From Croceibacterium_A sp035626815 (GTDB lineage: Bacteria > Pseudomonadota > Alphaproteobacteria > Sphingomonadales > Sphingomonadaceae): a stretch of 64,000 nucleotides of DNA. The number at the start of each line of letters is the position of its first letter. Position 1 is the first letter of the stretch. A program made the position numbers and the translations under genes. Where the stretch lies: the NCBI GenBank assembly GCA_035626815.1, contig DASPMY010000011.1, forward strand, positions 1 to 64,000, in the 5' to 3' direction. The notes below the pieces were generated by a model, which ran no database searches, was not told the origin of the DNA, and worked only from the letters and a program-made list of their open reading frames with translations. Positions 1-8,982 of this stretch are shown one piece after another.

Positions 1-116
1 GGATCTCGAGCCAGGCGTTCGGCGAGAGCATGCCGCGGGTGCCGACCGCCGACGGCGTGCGCGAGCTGCAGAACCGCCGCGTCGAGATCACTTACGGTCC
101 GGGCTCGGGCCGCTAG
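1..116 (+). CDS. OmpA-family outer membrane protein, C-terminal end (partial)
   Basis: Only the last 37 codons are in the window, ending at TAG 114-116. The translation ends with RELQNRRVEITYGPGSGR, the closing segment of OmpA C-terminal peptidoglycan-binding domains, where NRRVEI is the typical final strand. The 5' part lies outside the window, so the barrel or lipoprotein type cannot be decided. A strong terminator hairpin follows 26 bases later. Confidence 0.75.
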   Translation, partial: ISSQAFGESMPRVPTADGVRELQNRRVEITYGPGSGR

Positions 117-142
117 GCGACGCTCGCCTCACGGCAGCACAG

Positions 143-180
143 AAAGGGGCCGGGAGAGCAATCTCCCGGCCCTTTCGTTT
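143..180 (+). terminator. Rho-independent terminator after the OmpA-family gene
   Basis: An 11-bp perfect GC-rich stem (147-157 with 162-172) with a GCAA tetraloop is followed by TTTCGTTT. It lies just downstream of the OmpA-family stop codon and faces the convergent phosphatase gene. Confidence 0.85.
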
Positions 181-210
181 GAAGGGCTCTGGTGCGAGGT
201 GGGCGGCGGC

Positions 211-651
211 CTAGGCGCCGCTGCGTGACGCCAGCATTTCGAGCAACGGGCGGATCGGCGACACGTCGTAGCCCGCGCGGGCGGCCTGGGCAGCGATCGC
301 ATCGGGATCGCCTCCGCCCCGGGCCTGCGCGAGCGACCAGAGCAGGGTAGAACGCGTTCCCGAGCGGCAATACGCCAGCACCGGGCCGTCCGCGGCTTCC
401 AGCGCCGCGGCCATGGCGACGACCTGATCCTCGCTGAAGCCCGCATGCGTCACTGGAATTGCCCGGTAATCGAGGCCGGCGGCGCGCGCGGCCGCCTCGA
501 TGTCCGGCCCGGGGACCTGGTCGTCCGACTCGCCCTCGGGCCGGTTGTTGACGATCAGGACGAAACCGCGCGCATGGGCGGCCCGCACATCGGCGAGGTC
601 AATCTGGGGGCTCGCCCAGAACGCCGGGGTAACCTCGCGGAAATCGCTCAC
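211..651 (-). CDS. TIGR01244-family (DUF442) phosphatase/sulfur-transferase-like protein
   Basis: 146 residues. The signature is the loop YCRSGTRS, with a candidate nucleophilic Cys at residue 95 and Arg at 100, as in the DUF442/TIGR01244 family. That family is related to dual-specificity phosphatases and occurs as a domain of bacterial beta-lactamase-like hydrolases. The substrate is unknown. The start is GTG at 651, which overlaps the terC stop codon in a GTGA, so the two genes are probably translationally coupled. Membership is confident; catalytic role (phosphatase or persulfide chemistry) is inference. Confidence 0.8.
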   Translation of the reverse strand: MSDFREVTPAFWASPQIDLADVRAAHARGFVLIVNNRPEGESDDQVPGPDIEAAARAAGLDYRAIPVTHAGFSEDQVVAMAAALEAADGPVLAYCRSGTRSTLLWSLAQARGGGDPDAIAAQAARAGYDVSPIRPLLEMLASRSGA

Positions 652-1454
652 TCGGTGATCCTTTGTCCGGCGCCCGGGGGCCGGGTGCGGCGGCGGCGCT
701 TGATCATGTTCAGGACTTCGACCCCGACCGAGAAGCCCATTGCGGCGTAGATATAGCCCTTGGGCACGTGGAAGCCGAAGCCGTCGGCGATCAACACCAG
801 GCCGATCATGACCAGGAACGCCAGGGCCAGCATCACCAGCGTCGGGTTGCGCTCGATGAACTTCGCTAGGGGATCGGCGGCGACGAGCATGACGCCGACG
901 GTGATGACCACGGCCGCGACCATGATCGGCACTTCGTCGGTCATCCCGACCGCGGTCAGAATGGAGTCGACCGAGAACACCAGGTCGAGCGCGACGATCT
1001 GGGCGATCGCGGCGCCGAAGGCGAGTTGCGCCGGACCCTTGTTGCGGTCGAGCAGGTCGCCCGACGGATCCGCGGGCTCCATGCTATGATGGATTTCCTT
1101 CGTCGCCTTCCACAGCAGGAACAATCCGCCGGCGATCAGGATCAGGTCGCGGCCCGAAAACGCCGTCTCGAAGGACGGCTCCCCGTGCCGTCCCTCGCTG
1201 CCCGACAGTCCAAGATCGAACAGCGGTGTCTGCAGGGTGACCAGCCAGCCGATCAGCAGCAGCAGCGCGATGCGCATGCCCAGCGCGAGCCCGAGGCCGA
1301 TCCGCCGTGCGGCGGTTTGGCGCTCGGGCGGCAGCTTGTTCGAGAGAATCGCAATGAACACGAGGTTGTCGATGCCGAGCACCACCTCGAGCACGATCAG
1401 CGTGAATAGCGCGGCCCAAGCCGCCGGGTCGGTCAACAGCGCGAGAATGTCCAT
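648..1454 (-). CDS. TerC family integral membrane protein
   Basis: 268 residues from the ATG at 1454. An upstream extension to 1673 is open but does not resemble the family. The N-terminal membrane segment carries GIDNLVFIAI (residues 27-36) and a second conserved acidic segment reads LVFSVDSILT. These paired acidic membrane motifs define the TerC/YkoY/Alx family, members of which export Mn2+ or confer tellurite resistance. About seven hydrophobic segments are visible. The basic tail RRRRTRPPG is probably cytoplasmic. The specific substrate cannot be told; manganese export is the best guess from the family. Confidence 0.88.
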   Translation of the reverse strand: MDILALLTDPAAWAALFTLIVLEVVLGIDNLVFIAILSNKLPPERQTAARRIGLGLALGMRIALLLLIGWLVTLQTPLFDLGLSGSEGRHGEPSFETAFSGRDLILIAGGLFLLWKATKEIHHSMEPADPSGDLLDRNKGPAQLAFGAAIAQIVALDLVFSVDSILTAVGMTDEVPIMVAAVVITVGVMLVAADPLAKFIERNPTLVMLALAFLVMIGLVLIADGFGFHVPKGYIYAAMGFSVGVEVLNMIKRRRRTRPPGAGQRITE

Positions 1455-1671
1455 CCGGGCTCGTGTTGCCCACCCCGGGCGCAGAGGCAAGGTCCCGGAC
1501 GCCGAATTTCGGCCGGCGCCGGCCAAGAACCGTAATTTGTTCGCACTCCGGAATTTTTGGGCTATAGGTCCGCCCCTAGAGTGGCGGGGGGAATGTCCAT
1601 CGCTTGCATCCGGCGGGGATCGTCCGCATCGCCGGGTGATGTTCAGGGCGAAATGAAGGTACGTTCGGTTC

Positions 1672-2391
1672 ATGGGTTACGATAGAGGGCGTCGCGGCCG
1701 GGGGCGCGACAAGCGGGATGGTTTCGGAGAAGAGGGCTTCGACCCGTTCATGGACAATGGCCCGCCTCGTTTGGGAGGCGATGACTGGCGCCCGGGCGGC
1801 GGCGATCGTTTCGGGGGCGGCGATTCCGGCAATCGCGGCGGCTTCGGTGGCGGTCGCGGTGGCCCCGGCGGCGGCGGTCCGCCGCGCGGCGGCGGGATGC
1901 CGGCGCAAGTGGTCGGGACCGGCAAGGGCAAGGTCAAATTCTTCAACTCGCAGAAAGGCTTCGGCTTCATCCAACGCGATGAAGGAGGCGAGGACGTGTT
2001 CGTCCACATCAGCCAGGTTGAGCGGGCCGGGCTCGAGGGCCTGGCCGAGGGGCAGGAGCTGGCGTTCAATCTCGTCGACCGCGGCGGGAAGGTATCGGCG
2101 GCGGATCTCCAGGTCGTCGGCGATGTGATCAAGGTCGAACAGAAAGCCGCCAGCCCGCAGCGTCAGCTGACCGGTGAGAAAGCCACCGGAACGGTGAAGT
2201 TCTTCAACTCGATGAAGGGCTTCGGCTTCATTACCCGCGACGATGGCAAGGAAGATGCTTTCGTGCACATCAGCGCGGTTGAGCGTTCCGGCCTGCCTGG
2301 GATCAGCGAGGGCGATCGATTCGAGTTCGACCTCGAGGTCGACCGACGAGGGAAATTCTCTGCGGTCAACCTTGTGCCCGTTCAGGGCTGA
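1672..2391 (+). CDS. Cold-shock protein with Gly/Arg-rich N-terminus and two cold-shock domains
   Basis: 239 residues. Residues 1-82 are low-complexity Gly/Arg/Asp. Two cold-shock domains follow, at about 84-150 and 168-236, each with an RNP1 motif KGFGFI and an RNP2-like motif (DVFVHIS and DAFVHIS). Tandem CSD proteins of this kind are typical of alphaproteobacteria and bind single-stranded RNA or DNA. The glycine-rich leader is an unusual addition that could favour RNA-dependent self-association (inference). The gene is divergent from terC, with about 217 bases between them, and ends before a terminator. Confidence 0.9.
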   Translation: MGYDRGRRGRGRDKRDGFGEEGFDPFMDNGPPRLGGDDWRPGGGDRFGGGDSGNRGGFGGGRGGPGGGGPPRGGGMPAQVVGTGKGKVKFFNSQKGFGFIQRDEGGEDVFVHISQVERAGLEGLAEGQELAFNLVDRGGKVSAADLQVVGDVIKVEQKAASPQRQLTGEKATGTVKFFNSMKGFGFITRDDGKEDAFVHISAVERSGLPGISEGDRFEFDLEVDRRGKFSAVNLVPVQG

Positions 2392-2468
2392 TCCGCGGCG
2401 GAACTGTCGGTCCCAGCATTGCCCGGCGGTTTGACCGGGCCCTGCCAAGACCATAAACGGAAACAGCC

Positions 2469-2499
2469 GGCGGCCCTTCGGGGCCGCCATTTGTCGTTT
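2469..2499 (+). terminator. Rho-independent terminator after the cold-shock gene
   Basis: A perfect 8-bp stem GGCGGCCC/GGGCCGCC with a stable TTCG loop is followed by ATTTGTCGTTT. It separates the cold-shock gene from argD. Confidence 0.85.
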
Positions 2500-2532
2500 G
2501 CCCCGTTAGCATGTCCGTAGGATCCAGCCGCC

Positions 2533-3723
2533 ATGTCGATCACGCCCCTGATGCCCGTCTATCCCCGGTGCGACGTCCGGCCGGTGCGCGGAGAGCACTG
2601 CCACCTGATCTCCGAAGACGGGACGCGTTATCTCGACTTCGCCGCCGGCATCGCGGTCAATCTGCTCGGCCATTCGCATTCCGGGCTGATTGAGGCGATC
2701 CAGCGCCAGGCGGCGACACTGATGCACGTGTCGAACCTCTACGGCAGCCCGCAGGGCGAGCGGCTGGCGCAACGGCTCGTCGATCTGACGTTCGCCGATA
2801 CCGTGTTCTTCACCAACTCCGGGGCGGAAGCGATCGAGGCGGCGATCAAGACTGCACGCGCTTATCACCAGCACGCCGGCGACGAGACGCGGTTCGAGCT
2901 GATCACCTTCAACAATGCCTTCCACGGCCGGACGTTGGCGACGATCAGCGCCTCCAGCCAGGAGAAGATGCACAAGGGATTTCGCCCCTTGCTGCCCGGC
3001 TTCCGCTACGTCGAGTTCGACGATATCGAAGCGGCCCAGGCGGCGGTCGGACCGCACACCGCCGGCTTCCTTGTCGAGCCGATCCAGGGCGAGGGCGGTA
3101 TCCGCGTGGGCTCGCAGGAGTTCATCGAAGGCTTGCGCGAAGTGGCCGACGAGCACGACCTGATGCTGATTTTCGACGAAGTGCAGACCGGCGTCGCCCG
3201 CACGGGCACCCTCTACGCCTACGAGCAGTACGGCGTCGAGCCGGACATCCTCGCCACCGCCAAGGGGATCGGCGGCGGGTTTCCGCTGGGCGCGTGCCTG
3301 GCCACAGAGAAGGCGGCGCGCGGCATGACCTTCGGCACGCACGGCTCGACCTACGGGGGCAATCCGTTGGCGATGGCGGCGGGGAATGCCGTGCTCGATG
3401 CGGTCGCCAACGATGCGTTTCTAAGCGGCGTCCGCGCCAGGGGCGAGCGCATCCGCGCCCGGCTCGAGCAATTCATCGGCAACTACCCGGACCTGTTCGA
3501 AGGAGTGCGCGGGACAGGCCTGTTGCTCGGCCTCAAGCTGAAGGTCGAGCCGCGCGCGGTGATGCAGCACTTGCGTGACAAGCACCGGCTCCTCACGGTG
3601 GCGGCGGGCGACAATACGCTCCGGATCCTGCCGCCGCTCGTGGTCGGAGACGCGGAGATCGACGAGTTCTTTGACAAGCTTTCCGCCGGTGCGGCCGATT
3701 ACGTGGTGCCGGAACCGGCGTGA
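2533..3723 (+). CDS. argD: Acetylornithine aminotransferase (class-III PLP aminotransferase)
   Basis: 396 residues, normal for ArgD. It should convert N-acetylglutamate semialdehyde to N-acetylornithine in arginine synthesis, and ArgD enzymes often also act on succinyl-diaminopimelate precursors. The PLP lysine is in ATAKGIGGGFPLGA (about residue 244), and FFTNSGAEA and FDEVQTG are the expected cofactor-binding motifs. The stop overlaps the start of argF (ATGATG), which places both in one operon and supports ArgD over other class-III aminotransferases. Confidence 0.93.
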   Translation: MSITPLMPVYPRCDVRPVRGEHCHLISEDGTRYLDFAAGIAVNLLGHSHSGLIEAIQRQAATLMHVSNLYGSPQGERLAQRLVDLTFADTVFFTNSGAEAIEAAIKTARAYHQHAGDETRFELITFNNAFHGRTLATISASSQEKMHKGFRPLLPGFRYVEFDDIEAAQAAVGPHTAGFLVEPIQGEGGIRVGSQEFIEGLREVADEHDLMLIFDEVQTGVARTGTLYAYEQYGVEPDILATAKGIGGGFPLGACLATEKAARGMTFGTHGSTYGGNPLAMAAGNAVLDAVANDAFLSGVRARGERIRARLEQFIGNYPDLFEGVRGTGLLLGLKLKVEPRAVMQHLRDKHRLLTVAAGDNTLRILPPLVVGDAEIDEFFDKLSAGAADYVVPEPA

Positions 3724-4646
3724 TGCGCCATTTCCTCGACCTGTCCGATGCCGGCGGCGACGCCCTCGCCGCGATGATCAATGACGCGCAGGACCGCAAG
3801 GCGGCACGCGACGGCTGGCCCAAGGGGAAGCCGGACGCCGACAATCCGCTCGATGGGCATGTGCTGGCGATGGTGTTCGAGAAGAACTCGACCCGCACTC
3901 GCGTCAGCTTCGACATCGCCATCCGCCAGCTCGGCGGCAGCTCGATGGTGCTCGACGCGGCGACGACGCAGCTCGGCCGCGGCGAATCAATCGCCGACAC
4001 GGCCCGGGTGCTCAGCCGGATGGTCGATGCGATCATGGTCCGCACCGACGATCACGGCAAGGTCGTGGAGATGGCGCGCCACGCCACGGTCCCGGTGATT
4101 AACGGCCTGACCGACCGCTCGCACCCGTGCCAGATCGTCGCCGACCTGGTGACGATCGTCGAACAAGGAAAGGCGCTTCCGGGTCTCGAGCTTGCCTGGC
4201 TGGGCGATGGCAACAACGTGCTCCATTCGATCCTCGAGGCGGCGGGACTGATGAAATTCAATGTCCGCGTGGCGACGCCTGAGGGCTACGACCCGGACGG
4301 CGCGTTCGTCGAGGAGGCCCGTGCGCGAGGCGCCACCGTGACTCTCGTGCGCGATCCGGCGGACGCCGTCGCGGGAGCCGATATCGTGGTCACCGATACC
4401 TGGGTCTCGATGGGCCAGCAGCACGCGCACAACAAGATCGCCGCGATGTCCCCGTTTCAGGTCAACGAAGCCGTGATGGGCCGTGCCAAGGCCGAGGCGC
4501 GTTTTCTGCACTGCCTGCCCGCCCACGTCGGCGAGGAAGTGACCGAAGCCGTGTTCGAAGGCCCTCAATCGGTCGTGTTTGACGAGGCCGAAAACCGCAT
4601 CCACGCGCAGAAATCGATCCTGCTGTGGTGCTTCGACCGGCTCTAG
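3720..4646 (+). CDS. argF: Ornithine carbamoyltransferase
   Basis: 308 residues. It condenses carbamoyl phosphate with ornithine to give citrulline in the cytosol. The carbamoyl-phosphate loop STRTR is at residues 57-61; HPCQ and the ornithine-site HCLPAH are both present. Two adjacent ATG codons (3720 and 3723) overlap the argD stop. This is the compact argD-argF pair typical of sphingomonads and related alphaproteobacteria. Confidence 0.95.
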   Translation: MMRHFLDLSDAGGDALAAMINDAQDRKAARDGWPKGKPDADNPLDGHVLAMVFEKNSTRTRVSFDIAIRQLGGSSMVLDAATTQLGRGESIADTARVLSRMVDAIMVRTDDHGKVVEMARHATVPVINGLTDRSHPCQIVADLVTIVEQGKALPGLELAWLGDGNNVLHSILEAAGLMKFNVRVATPEGYDPDGAFVEEARARGATVTLVRDPADAVAGADIVVTDTWVSMGQQHAHNKIAAMSPFQVNEAVMGRAKAEARFLHCLPAHVGEEVTEAVFEGPQSVVFDEAENRIHAQKSILLWCFDRL

Positions 4647-4681
4647 CCGCGCGGGGTTAACTTCCCGGGCCCCGACCCCAT

Positions 4682-5596
4682 ATGCGCGCCATGACCGAGG
4701 ACCAGCTCCGCCGGCCCGTCGCCGACCTTGACCGCCTGCTGGGCTTCACCATCCCCGACCGGCATGCCCGCGGGCGTGTCGTGCGCATTGGACCGGTTCT
4801 CGACCGGATTCTCGGGGCCCACGACTATCCACCCTCGATAAAGCGGCTGCTGGCCGAAGCGCTGGTGCTGACGGCGCTCATGGGCGGCCTGCTCAAGCGT
4901 GCCGGCAGCCAGCTGACGATGCAGGCGCAGACCGACGACGGCGTCGTCGCTCTGCTGGTGTGCGACTACCGCGACGGCGAGCTGCGCGGCTACGTCAAGC
5001 ACGACGCCGAGCGGCTGGCATCGCTGGACGACGATCCGCCGCTGGCGGCGCTGTTCGGCAGGGGCCACCTGGCGATCACCTTCGACCTGCCGGCCAGCGG
5101 GCAGCGGTACCAGGGCGTGGTGCCGCTCGAAGGCACCTCGCTGGCGGAGGCGGTCGAAGCGTACTTCGCCCAAAGCGAGCAGGTGCCGACGCTGATCCGT
5201 ACCGCAGTCAAGGCGGGCGCCAGCCGGTGCGTTGCGGGGGGCCTGCTGGTCCAGCACCTGCCCGAAGGCGAGGAGGGACGGGAGCGGCTGCATACTCGCA
5301 TGGACCATCCCGACTGGGACCACGTGGCGATTCTCGCCCGGACCGTCCGCCGCGAGGAGCTGGTCGATACGTCGCTTTCCCCGCACGATCTCGTGTGGCG
5401 CCTGTTCCACGAGGAGCGCGAGGTCCGGGTCCAGCCGATGACCGAGCTTACGCGCGGGTGCCGCTGTTCTGTGGTCCATTTCGAGGAGGTGCTGGCGCGG
5501 TTCCCCAAGGAGGATCGCCGCGACATGCGCGACGAGCACGGGATAATCCGCGTCGATTGCGCCTTCTGCTCGCGCGAGTTTCCCATCGAGGATTAA
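4682..5596 (+). CDS. hslO: Hsp33-family redox-regulated molecular chaperone
   Basis: 304 residues. The C-terminus carries the zinc redox switch as CRC followed about 30 residues later by CAFC (pattern CxC...CxxC). In this family oxidative loss of zinc unfolds the switch and turns on holdase activity in the cytosol. The start may be ATG 4682 or ATG 4691, as neither has a clear Shine-Dalgarno. The gene follows argF by 35 bases, a common alphaproteobacterial arrangement. Confidence 0.92.
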   Translation: MRAMTEDQLRRPVADLDRLLGFTIPDRHARGRVVRIGPVLDRILGAHDYPPSIKRLLAEALVLTALMGGLLKRAGSQLTMQAQTDDGVVALLVCDYRDGELRGYVKHDAERLASLDDDPPLAALFGRGHLAITFDLPASGQRYQGVVPLEGTSLAEAVEAYFAQSEQVPTLIRTAVKAGASRCVAGGLLVQHLPEGEEGRERLHTRMDHPDWDHVAILARTVRREELVDTSLSPHDLVWRLFHEEREVRVQPMTELTRGCRCSVVHFEEVLARFPKEDRRDMRDEHGIIRVDCAFCSREFPIED

Positions 5597-5679
5597 ACGG
5601 TTCGTCGCTAGTACGGGGCGGTTGGCCGCTCGGCGAGTTTGTGCTACACGGCCTTTCGGTCGACGGAGTATCGGAAGAA

Positions 5680-6093
5680 GTGCGCAAGTCGAGGCAGGTG
5701 CGGAAGCTCGCGACGGTCGGCGCCATCGGCGCCGCAGCCGCGCTGGCGGCCGTGCCGGGCGCGGCGCAAGCGCCCGAGTTGGCGATGCTCGCCTCGCTGG
5801 CCAAGGGCGCCTGGAACCTGCGCGTTCGCGACGACGGGTCGCAGCAACGCATCTGCGTTCGCGACGGCCAGGAGTTCATCCAGCTGCGTCACAAGCAGCC
5901 CGGATGCAGCCGGTTCGTCGTGCGGGACGACGCCAGCGAAGTGGTCGTTCAGTACACTTGCCGCGGCAACGGCTACGGACGCACGTCGATCCGCCGCGAG
6001 AGCAACGGGCTGGTTCAGATTCAGAGCCAGGGTATCATCGACGGCGCGCCATTTTCGATCAGCGGCGAAGCCCGTCACGCCGGCGGTTGCTGA
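5680..6093 (+). CDS. Secreted DUF3617-like protein
   Basis: 137 residues from GTG 5680, chosen because GGAG lies 11 bases upstream; GTG 5641 is an in-frame alternative. A signal peptide is clear: basic start, an alanine-rich hydrophobic stretch, and cleavage after GAAQA. The mature part has four cysteines arranged like DUF3617 periplasmic proteins, including a terminal GGC. Function is unknown. It sits alone between hslO and queC. Confidence 0.65.
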   Translation: MRKSRQVRKLATVGAIGAAAALAAVPGAAQAPELAMLASLAKGAWNLRVRDDGSQQRICVRDGQEFIQLRHKQPGCSRFVVRDDASEVVVQYTCRGNGYGRTSIRRESNGLVQIQSQGIIDGAPFSISGEARHAGGC

Positions 6094-6134
6094 GCGGGGC
6101 TTGTTCGCGGGCTCGCGCCTGCTAGCGCGTCGCA

Positions 6135-6833
6135 GTGCCCGATCGCGCAAAGCAAGCCGTGGTCCTTCTTTCGGGTGGCCTCGATTCGATGGTCGCCGCG
6201 GGAATCGCGCGCGAGCTGGGCTTCGCGCTGAACTTCCTGACGATCGACTATAACCAGCGCCACCGTCGCGAGATCGACGCCGCCGCGGCGATCGCGCGGC
6301 ACCTTGGCGCCATCCGCCATGTGGTCCTGCCGCTCGACTTGCGCCAATTCGGCGGATCGGCGCTGACCGACGACCTCGCGGTGCCGAAGGATGGCCTCGG
6401 GCCCGACATCCCCGCTACTTACGTCCCGGCGCGCAATCTCATCTTCCTCGCGCTGACGCTCGGCTGGGCCGAGCCGCTCGGCGCGCACGACATCTTCATC
6501 GGGGTCAACGCGCTCGACTACTCGGGCTATCCCGATTGCCGGCCGGAGTTCATCGCCAGCTTCAGCGAGACCGCGCGGCTGGCGACGAAGGACGGGGTCG
6601 AGGGAACGCCGTTCGCGATCCACGCGCCACTGCAGCTTTGGGGAAAAGCGCGAATCGCGCACGAAGCGCTGCGGCTGGGTCTCGACCCGGGGATGAGTTG
6701 GTCGTGCTATGATCCCACCCCCGAGGGGCTGGCCTGCGGCTTATGCGACAGCTGCCGCCTCCGCCGGGCCGGGTTTGCCGAGGCGAAGCTCGAGGACTCG
6801 ACCCGCTACGCGGCGTCGCCCCCGAGCGCATGA
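6135..6833 (+). CDS. queC: 7-cyano-7-deazaguanine synthase
   Basis: 232 residues with a GTG start. QueC turns 7-carboxy-7-deazaguanine into preQ0 with ATP and ammonia in queuosine synthesis. The PP-loop SGGLDS is at residues 13-18. The zinc site near the C-terminus has the spacing C-x8-C-x2-C-x2-C, within SCYDPTPEGLACGLCDSC. Its stop overlaps the start of the downstream MFS gene (ATGA), so the two are co-translated. Confidence 0.95.
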   Translation: MPDRAKQAVVLLSGGLDSMVAAGIARELGFALNFLTIDYNQRHRREIDAAAAIARHLGAIRHVVLPLDLRQFGGSALTDDLAVPKDGLGPDIPATYVPARNLIFLALTLGWAEPLGAHDIFIGVNALDYSGYPDCRPEFIASFSETARLATKDGVEGTPFAIHAPLQLWGKARIAHEALRLGLDPGMSWSCYDPTPEGLACGLCDSCRLRRAGFAEAKLEDSTRYAASPPSA

Positions 6834-8407
6834 CGGCGATCGCAGAACCGGAGCAAGCGGATACGCGATCGGCGGTGCCGGCCTATAGCTGGTACGCCCT
6901 CGGCGTGTTGTTCCTGGTCTACTTGGTCAACTTCGTCGACCGGCAAATTCTCTCGATCCTGGCGAACGACATCAAGGCGGACCTCGGCCTGACCGACGCC
7001 CAGCTCGGCTTCCTGTACGGCACGGCGTTCGCCATCTTCTACGCCGTGTTCGGCATTCCGCTCGGCCGCCTGGCCGACGGCTGGAGCCGCACGCGGCTGC
7101 TGGCGCTCGGCCTCACGCTCTGGTCGGGCATGACGGCGTTGTCGGGCTTGGCGCGCAACGGCGCCATGCTGGCGGCGGCGCGCATCGGCGTGGGGGTCGG
7201 AGAGGCGACGGCGAGCCCGTGCGCCTATTCGCTGATCTCGGACTGGTTTCCGCCGCGCGCGCGGGCCACGGCGCTGGCGATATATTCGTCGGGCCTGTTC
7301 GTCGGCAGCGGATTGTCGCTGGTCATCGGGGGCTTCGTGGTCGAGAGCTGGAACCGGGCCTGGCCGGGCGGAGGGCCGCTGGGGCTCGCCGGCTGGCAGG
7401 CCGCTTTCCTCGCCGTCGGTCTTCCCGGGCTGATCCTGGCCGTATGGGTGCTCTCGCTGCGCGAGCCCGAGCGCGGCGCCAGCGACGGCCTGCGCAGCCC
7501 GGACGATGGACGCGCCTGGCGGAGCTTCGCTGGCGAGGTGATGCAGATCGTGCCGCCGTTCACCCTCATCGGTGCGGGAGCCCGAGGTCCCCGCGCCCTT
7601 GCCGTCAACGGCGGGTTTGCCTTGGCGTTCGTCTTGAGCGCCTGGGTGCTGGGTCGGGCGACCGGCAACCCGGCGCAGTTCTGGTTTGTCGCGATCGGAT
7701 GCTATGCGGTGTTCAGCTGGACCAGCGCCTTGCGCGCCACGGACTCGGCGACATTCGAGCTGACCTGGCGGACGCCGGCCTTCCTCGCCATCGTGCTCAC
7801 CTACGCGGTGGTCTCCTTCGTCGGCTACACCGTGACGTATTGGGCCGCACCTTATGGGGAGCGAACCTTCGCGCTCGACAAAGTCGAGCTCGGCTGGCTG
7901 CTCGGCGCGCCGGCGGCGCTCGGCGGCTTTCTCGGCGTGATCGGCGGCGGCTGGTTGGCCGACCGGTTGCACCGTCGCCACGCCAGCGGCCGCCTGTGGG
8001 TGGTCGCGATCGGGTTGCTGGTCCCGGTTCCGCTGGTGCTGGTGGGCTATCGCACCGCCGACGTCACGTTGTTCCTCGTGTGCAGCTTCCTCGTGCAGAC
8101 GGCGACTTCGTCGGCGCTGGGCGCTTCTGCCGCGGCGAGCCAGGCGCTCGTCCTGCCGCGGATGCGGGGCACGGCCACCGCGATCTTCTTCCTCGGCGCG
8201 ACATTGATAGGGCTCGCCTTCGGACCGTTCACGGCGGGATTGGTGTCGGAGATCACCGGCAACCTCGGAACCGGGGTGAGAGCCAATCTCGCGCTCGTGC
8301 CGCTCGGACTGGCCGCGCTCGTGCTGGCCATCCGGCTCTATCCGGCGGCCGAGGCGAGCAAGGCCCCGCGGGCCGAGCGCGCCGGCGAACAGCTCAGGTT
8401 CGCGTAA
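6830..8407 (+). CDS. Spinster-type MFS transporter
   Basis: 525 residues with about 12 membrane segments. The early motif LVNFVDRQILSILANDIK is typical of Spinster-like MFS proteins, and the loop 2-3 motif appears as GRLADGWSRTRLL. The start is ATG 6830, overlapping the queC stop. A longer upstream reading is open but lies inside queC. The substrate is unknown; coupling to queC does not by itself imply queuine or preQ0 transport. The 3' end overlaps the convergent sodC by 14 bases. Confidence 0.85.
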   Translation: MTAIAEPEQADTRSAVPAYSWYALGVLFLVYLVNFVDRQILSILANDIKADLGLTDAQLGFLYGTAFAIFYAVFGIPLGRLADGWSRTRLLALGLTLWSGMTALSGLARNGAMLAAARIGVGVGEATASPCAYSLISDWFPPRARATALAIYSSGLFVGSGLSLVIGGFVVESWNRAWPGGGPLGLAGWQAAFLAVGLPGLILAVWVLSLREPERGASDGLRSPDDGRAWRSFAGEVMQIVPPFTLIGAGARGPRALAVNGGFALAFVLSAWVLGRATGNPAQFWFVAIGCYAVFSWTSALRATDSATFELTWRTPAFLAIVLTYAVVSFVGYTVTYWAAPYGERTFALDKVELGWLLGAPAALGGFLGVIGGGWLADRLHRRHASGRLWVVAIGLLVPVPLVLVGYRTADVTLFLVCSFLVQTATSSALGASAAASQALVLPRMRGTATAIFFLGATLIGLAFGPFTAGLVSEITGNLGTGVRANLALVPLGLAALVLAIRLYPAAEASKAPRAERAGEQLRFA

Positions 8408-8921
8408 GCACGCCGCACGCGATCCGGTTGCCGGAATTGCCCGCCGGGTCGGTCCGATAGTCGTCGGCCGCGGCATGGATGACCACCGCCGTGCCGTCGG
8501 CGTCGAAGATCCGCGCGAGCACATCGTCGCGCGTCCCGCGCAAGGCCGCGCTCACCGCTCCGGTCCCGGCGCTGCCCACTGTCAGGTTGGGCAGATCGCC
8601 CAGGTGCGCTCCGGCCGGGTTGCTCGTGCCATGCTCCCGGCTGTCGGGGTTGAGATGCCCGCCCGCCGTCGAGAAGTCGGGCGCGTCGCACGAGCCGACG
8701 GTGTGGAGATGGACGCCGTGGGCTCCCGCAGACAGTCCGACCACCGCGATCGAGATGTTCGCTTGCCCCCCGCTCGCCAGCAGCTGCGCCGTTCCGCCGG
8801 GGAGCCCGCTGGCCAAGCGCAGCGTGGCTTGCCCGAGGCGCTCGCTCGGCAGCTCGTCCACCGTCTGGCAGCCGGCCAGCGCGACGACCAGCGGAACGCA
8901 GAAAATGAGTGACCGTATCAT
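8394..8921 (-). CDS. sodC: Cu/Zn superoxide dismutase family lipoprotein
   Basis: 175 residues. The signal peptide ends in the lipobox VALAGC, so the protein is probably lipid-anchored in the periplasm. Copper and zinc ligands are visible in GVHLHTVG, GGHLNP, HGTSNPAGAHLGDLPN and VVIHAAADDY, and two further Cys are positioned for the subunit disulfide. It should dismutate periplasmic superoxide. The start at 8921 is preferred over upstream codons because it gives a clean signal peptide. Confidence 0.9.
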   Translation of the reverse strand: MIRSLIFCVPLVVALAGCQTVDELPSERLGQATLRLASGLPGGTAQLLASGGQANISIAVVGLSAGAHGVHLHTVGSCDAPDFSTAGGHLNPDSREHGTSNPAGAHLGDLPNLTVGSAGTGAVSAALRGTRDDVLARIFDADGTAVVIHAAADDYRTDPAGNSGNRIACGVLTRT

Positions 8922-8982
8922 CGGGGGCCCCTTTGCCATCGATCCTGGCGACACAACGACCGAGCGCGCCGAAGGCTCCGCC

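Noticed and set aside
648..1673. TerC start at 1673
   Set aside because: The 73 added residues are unlike TerC and overlap the upstream region of the cold-shock gene; ATG 1454 gives a standard TerC.
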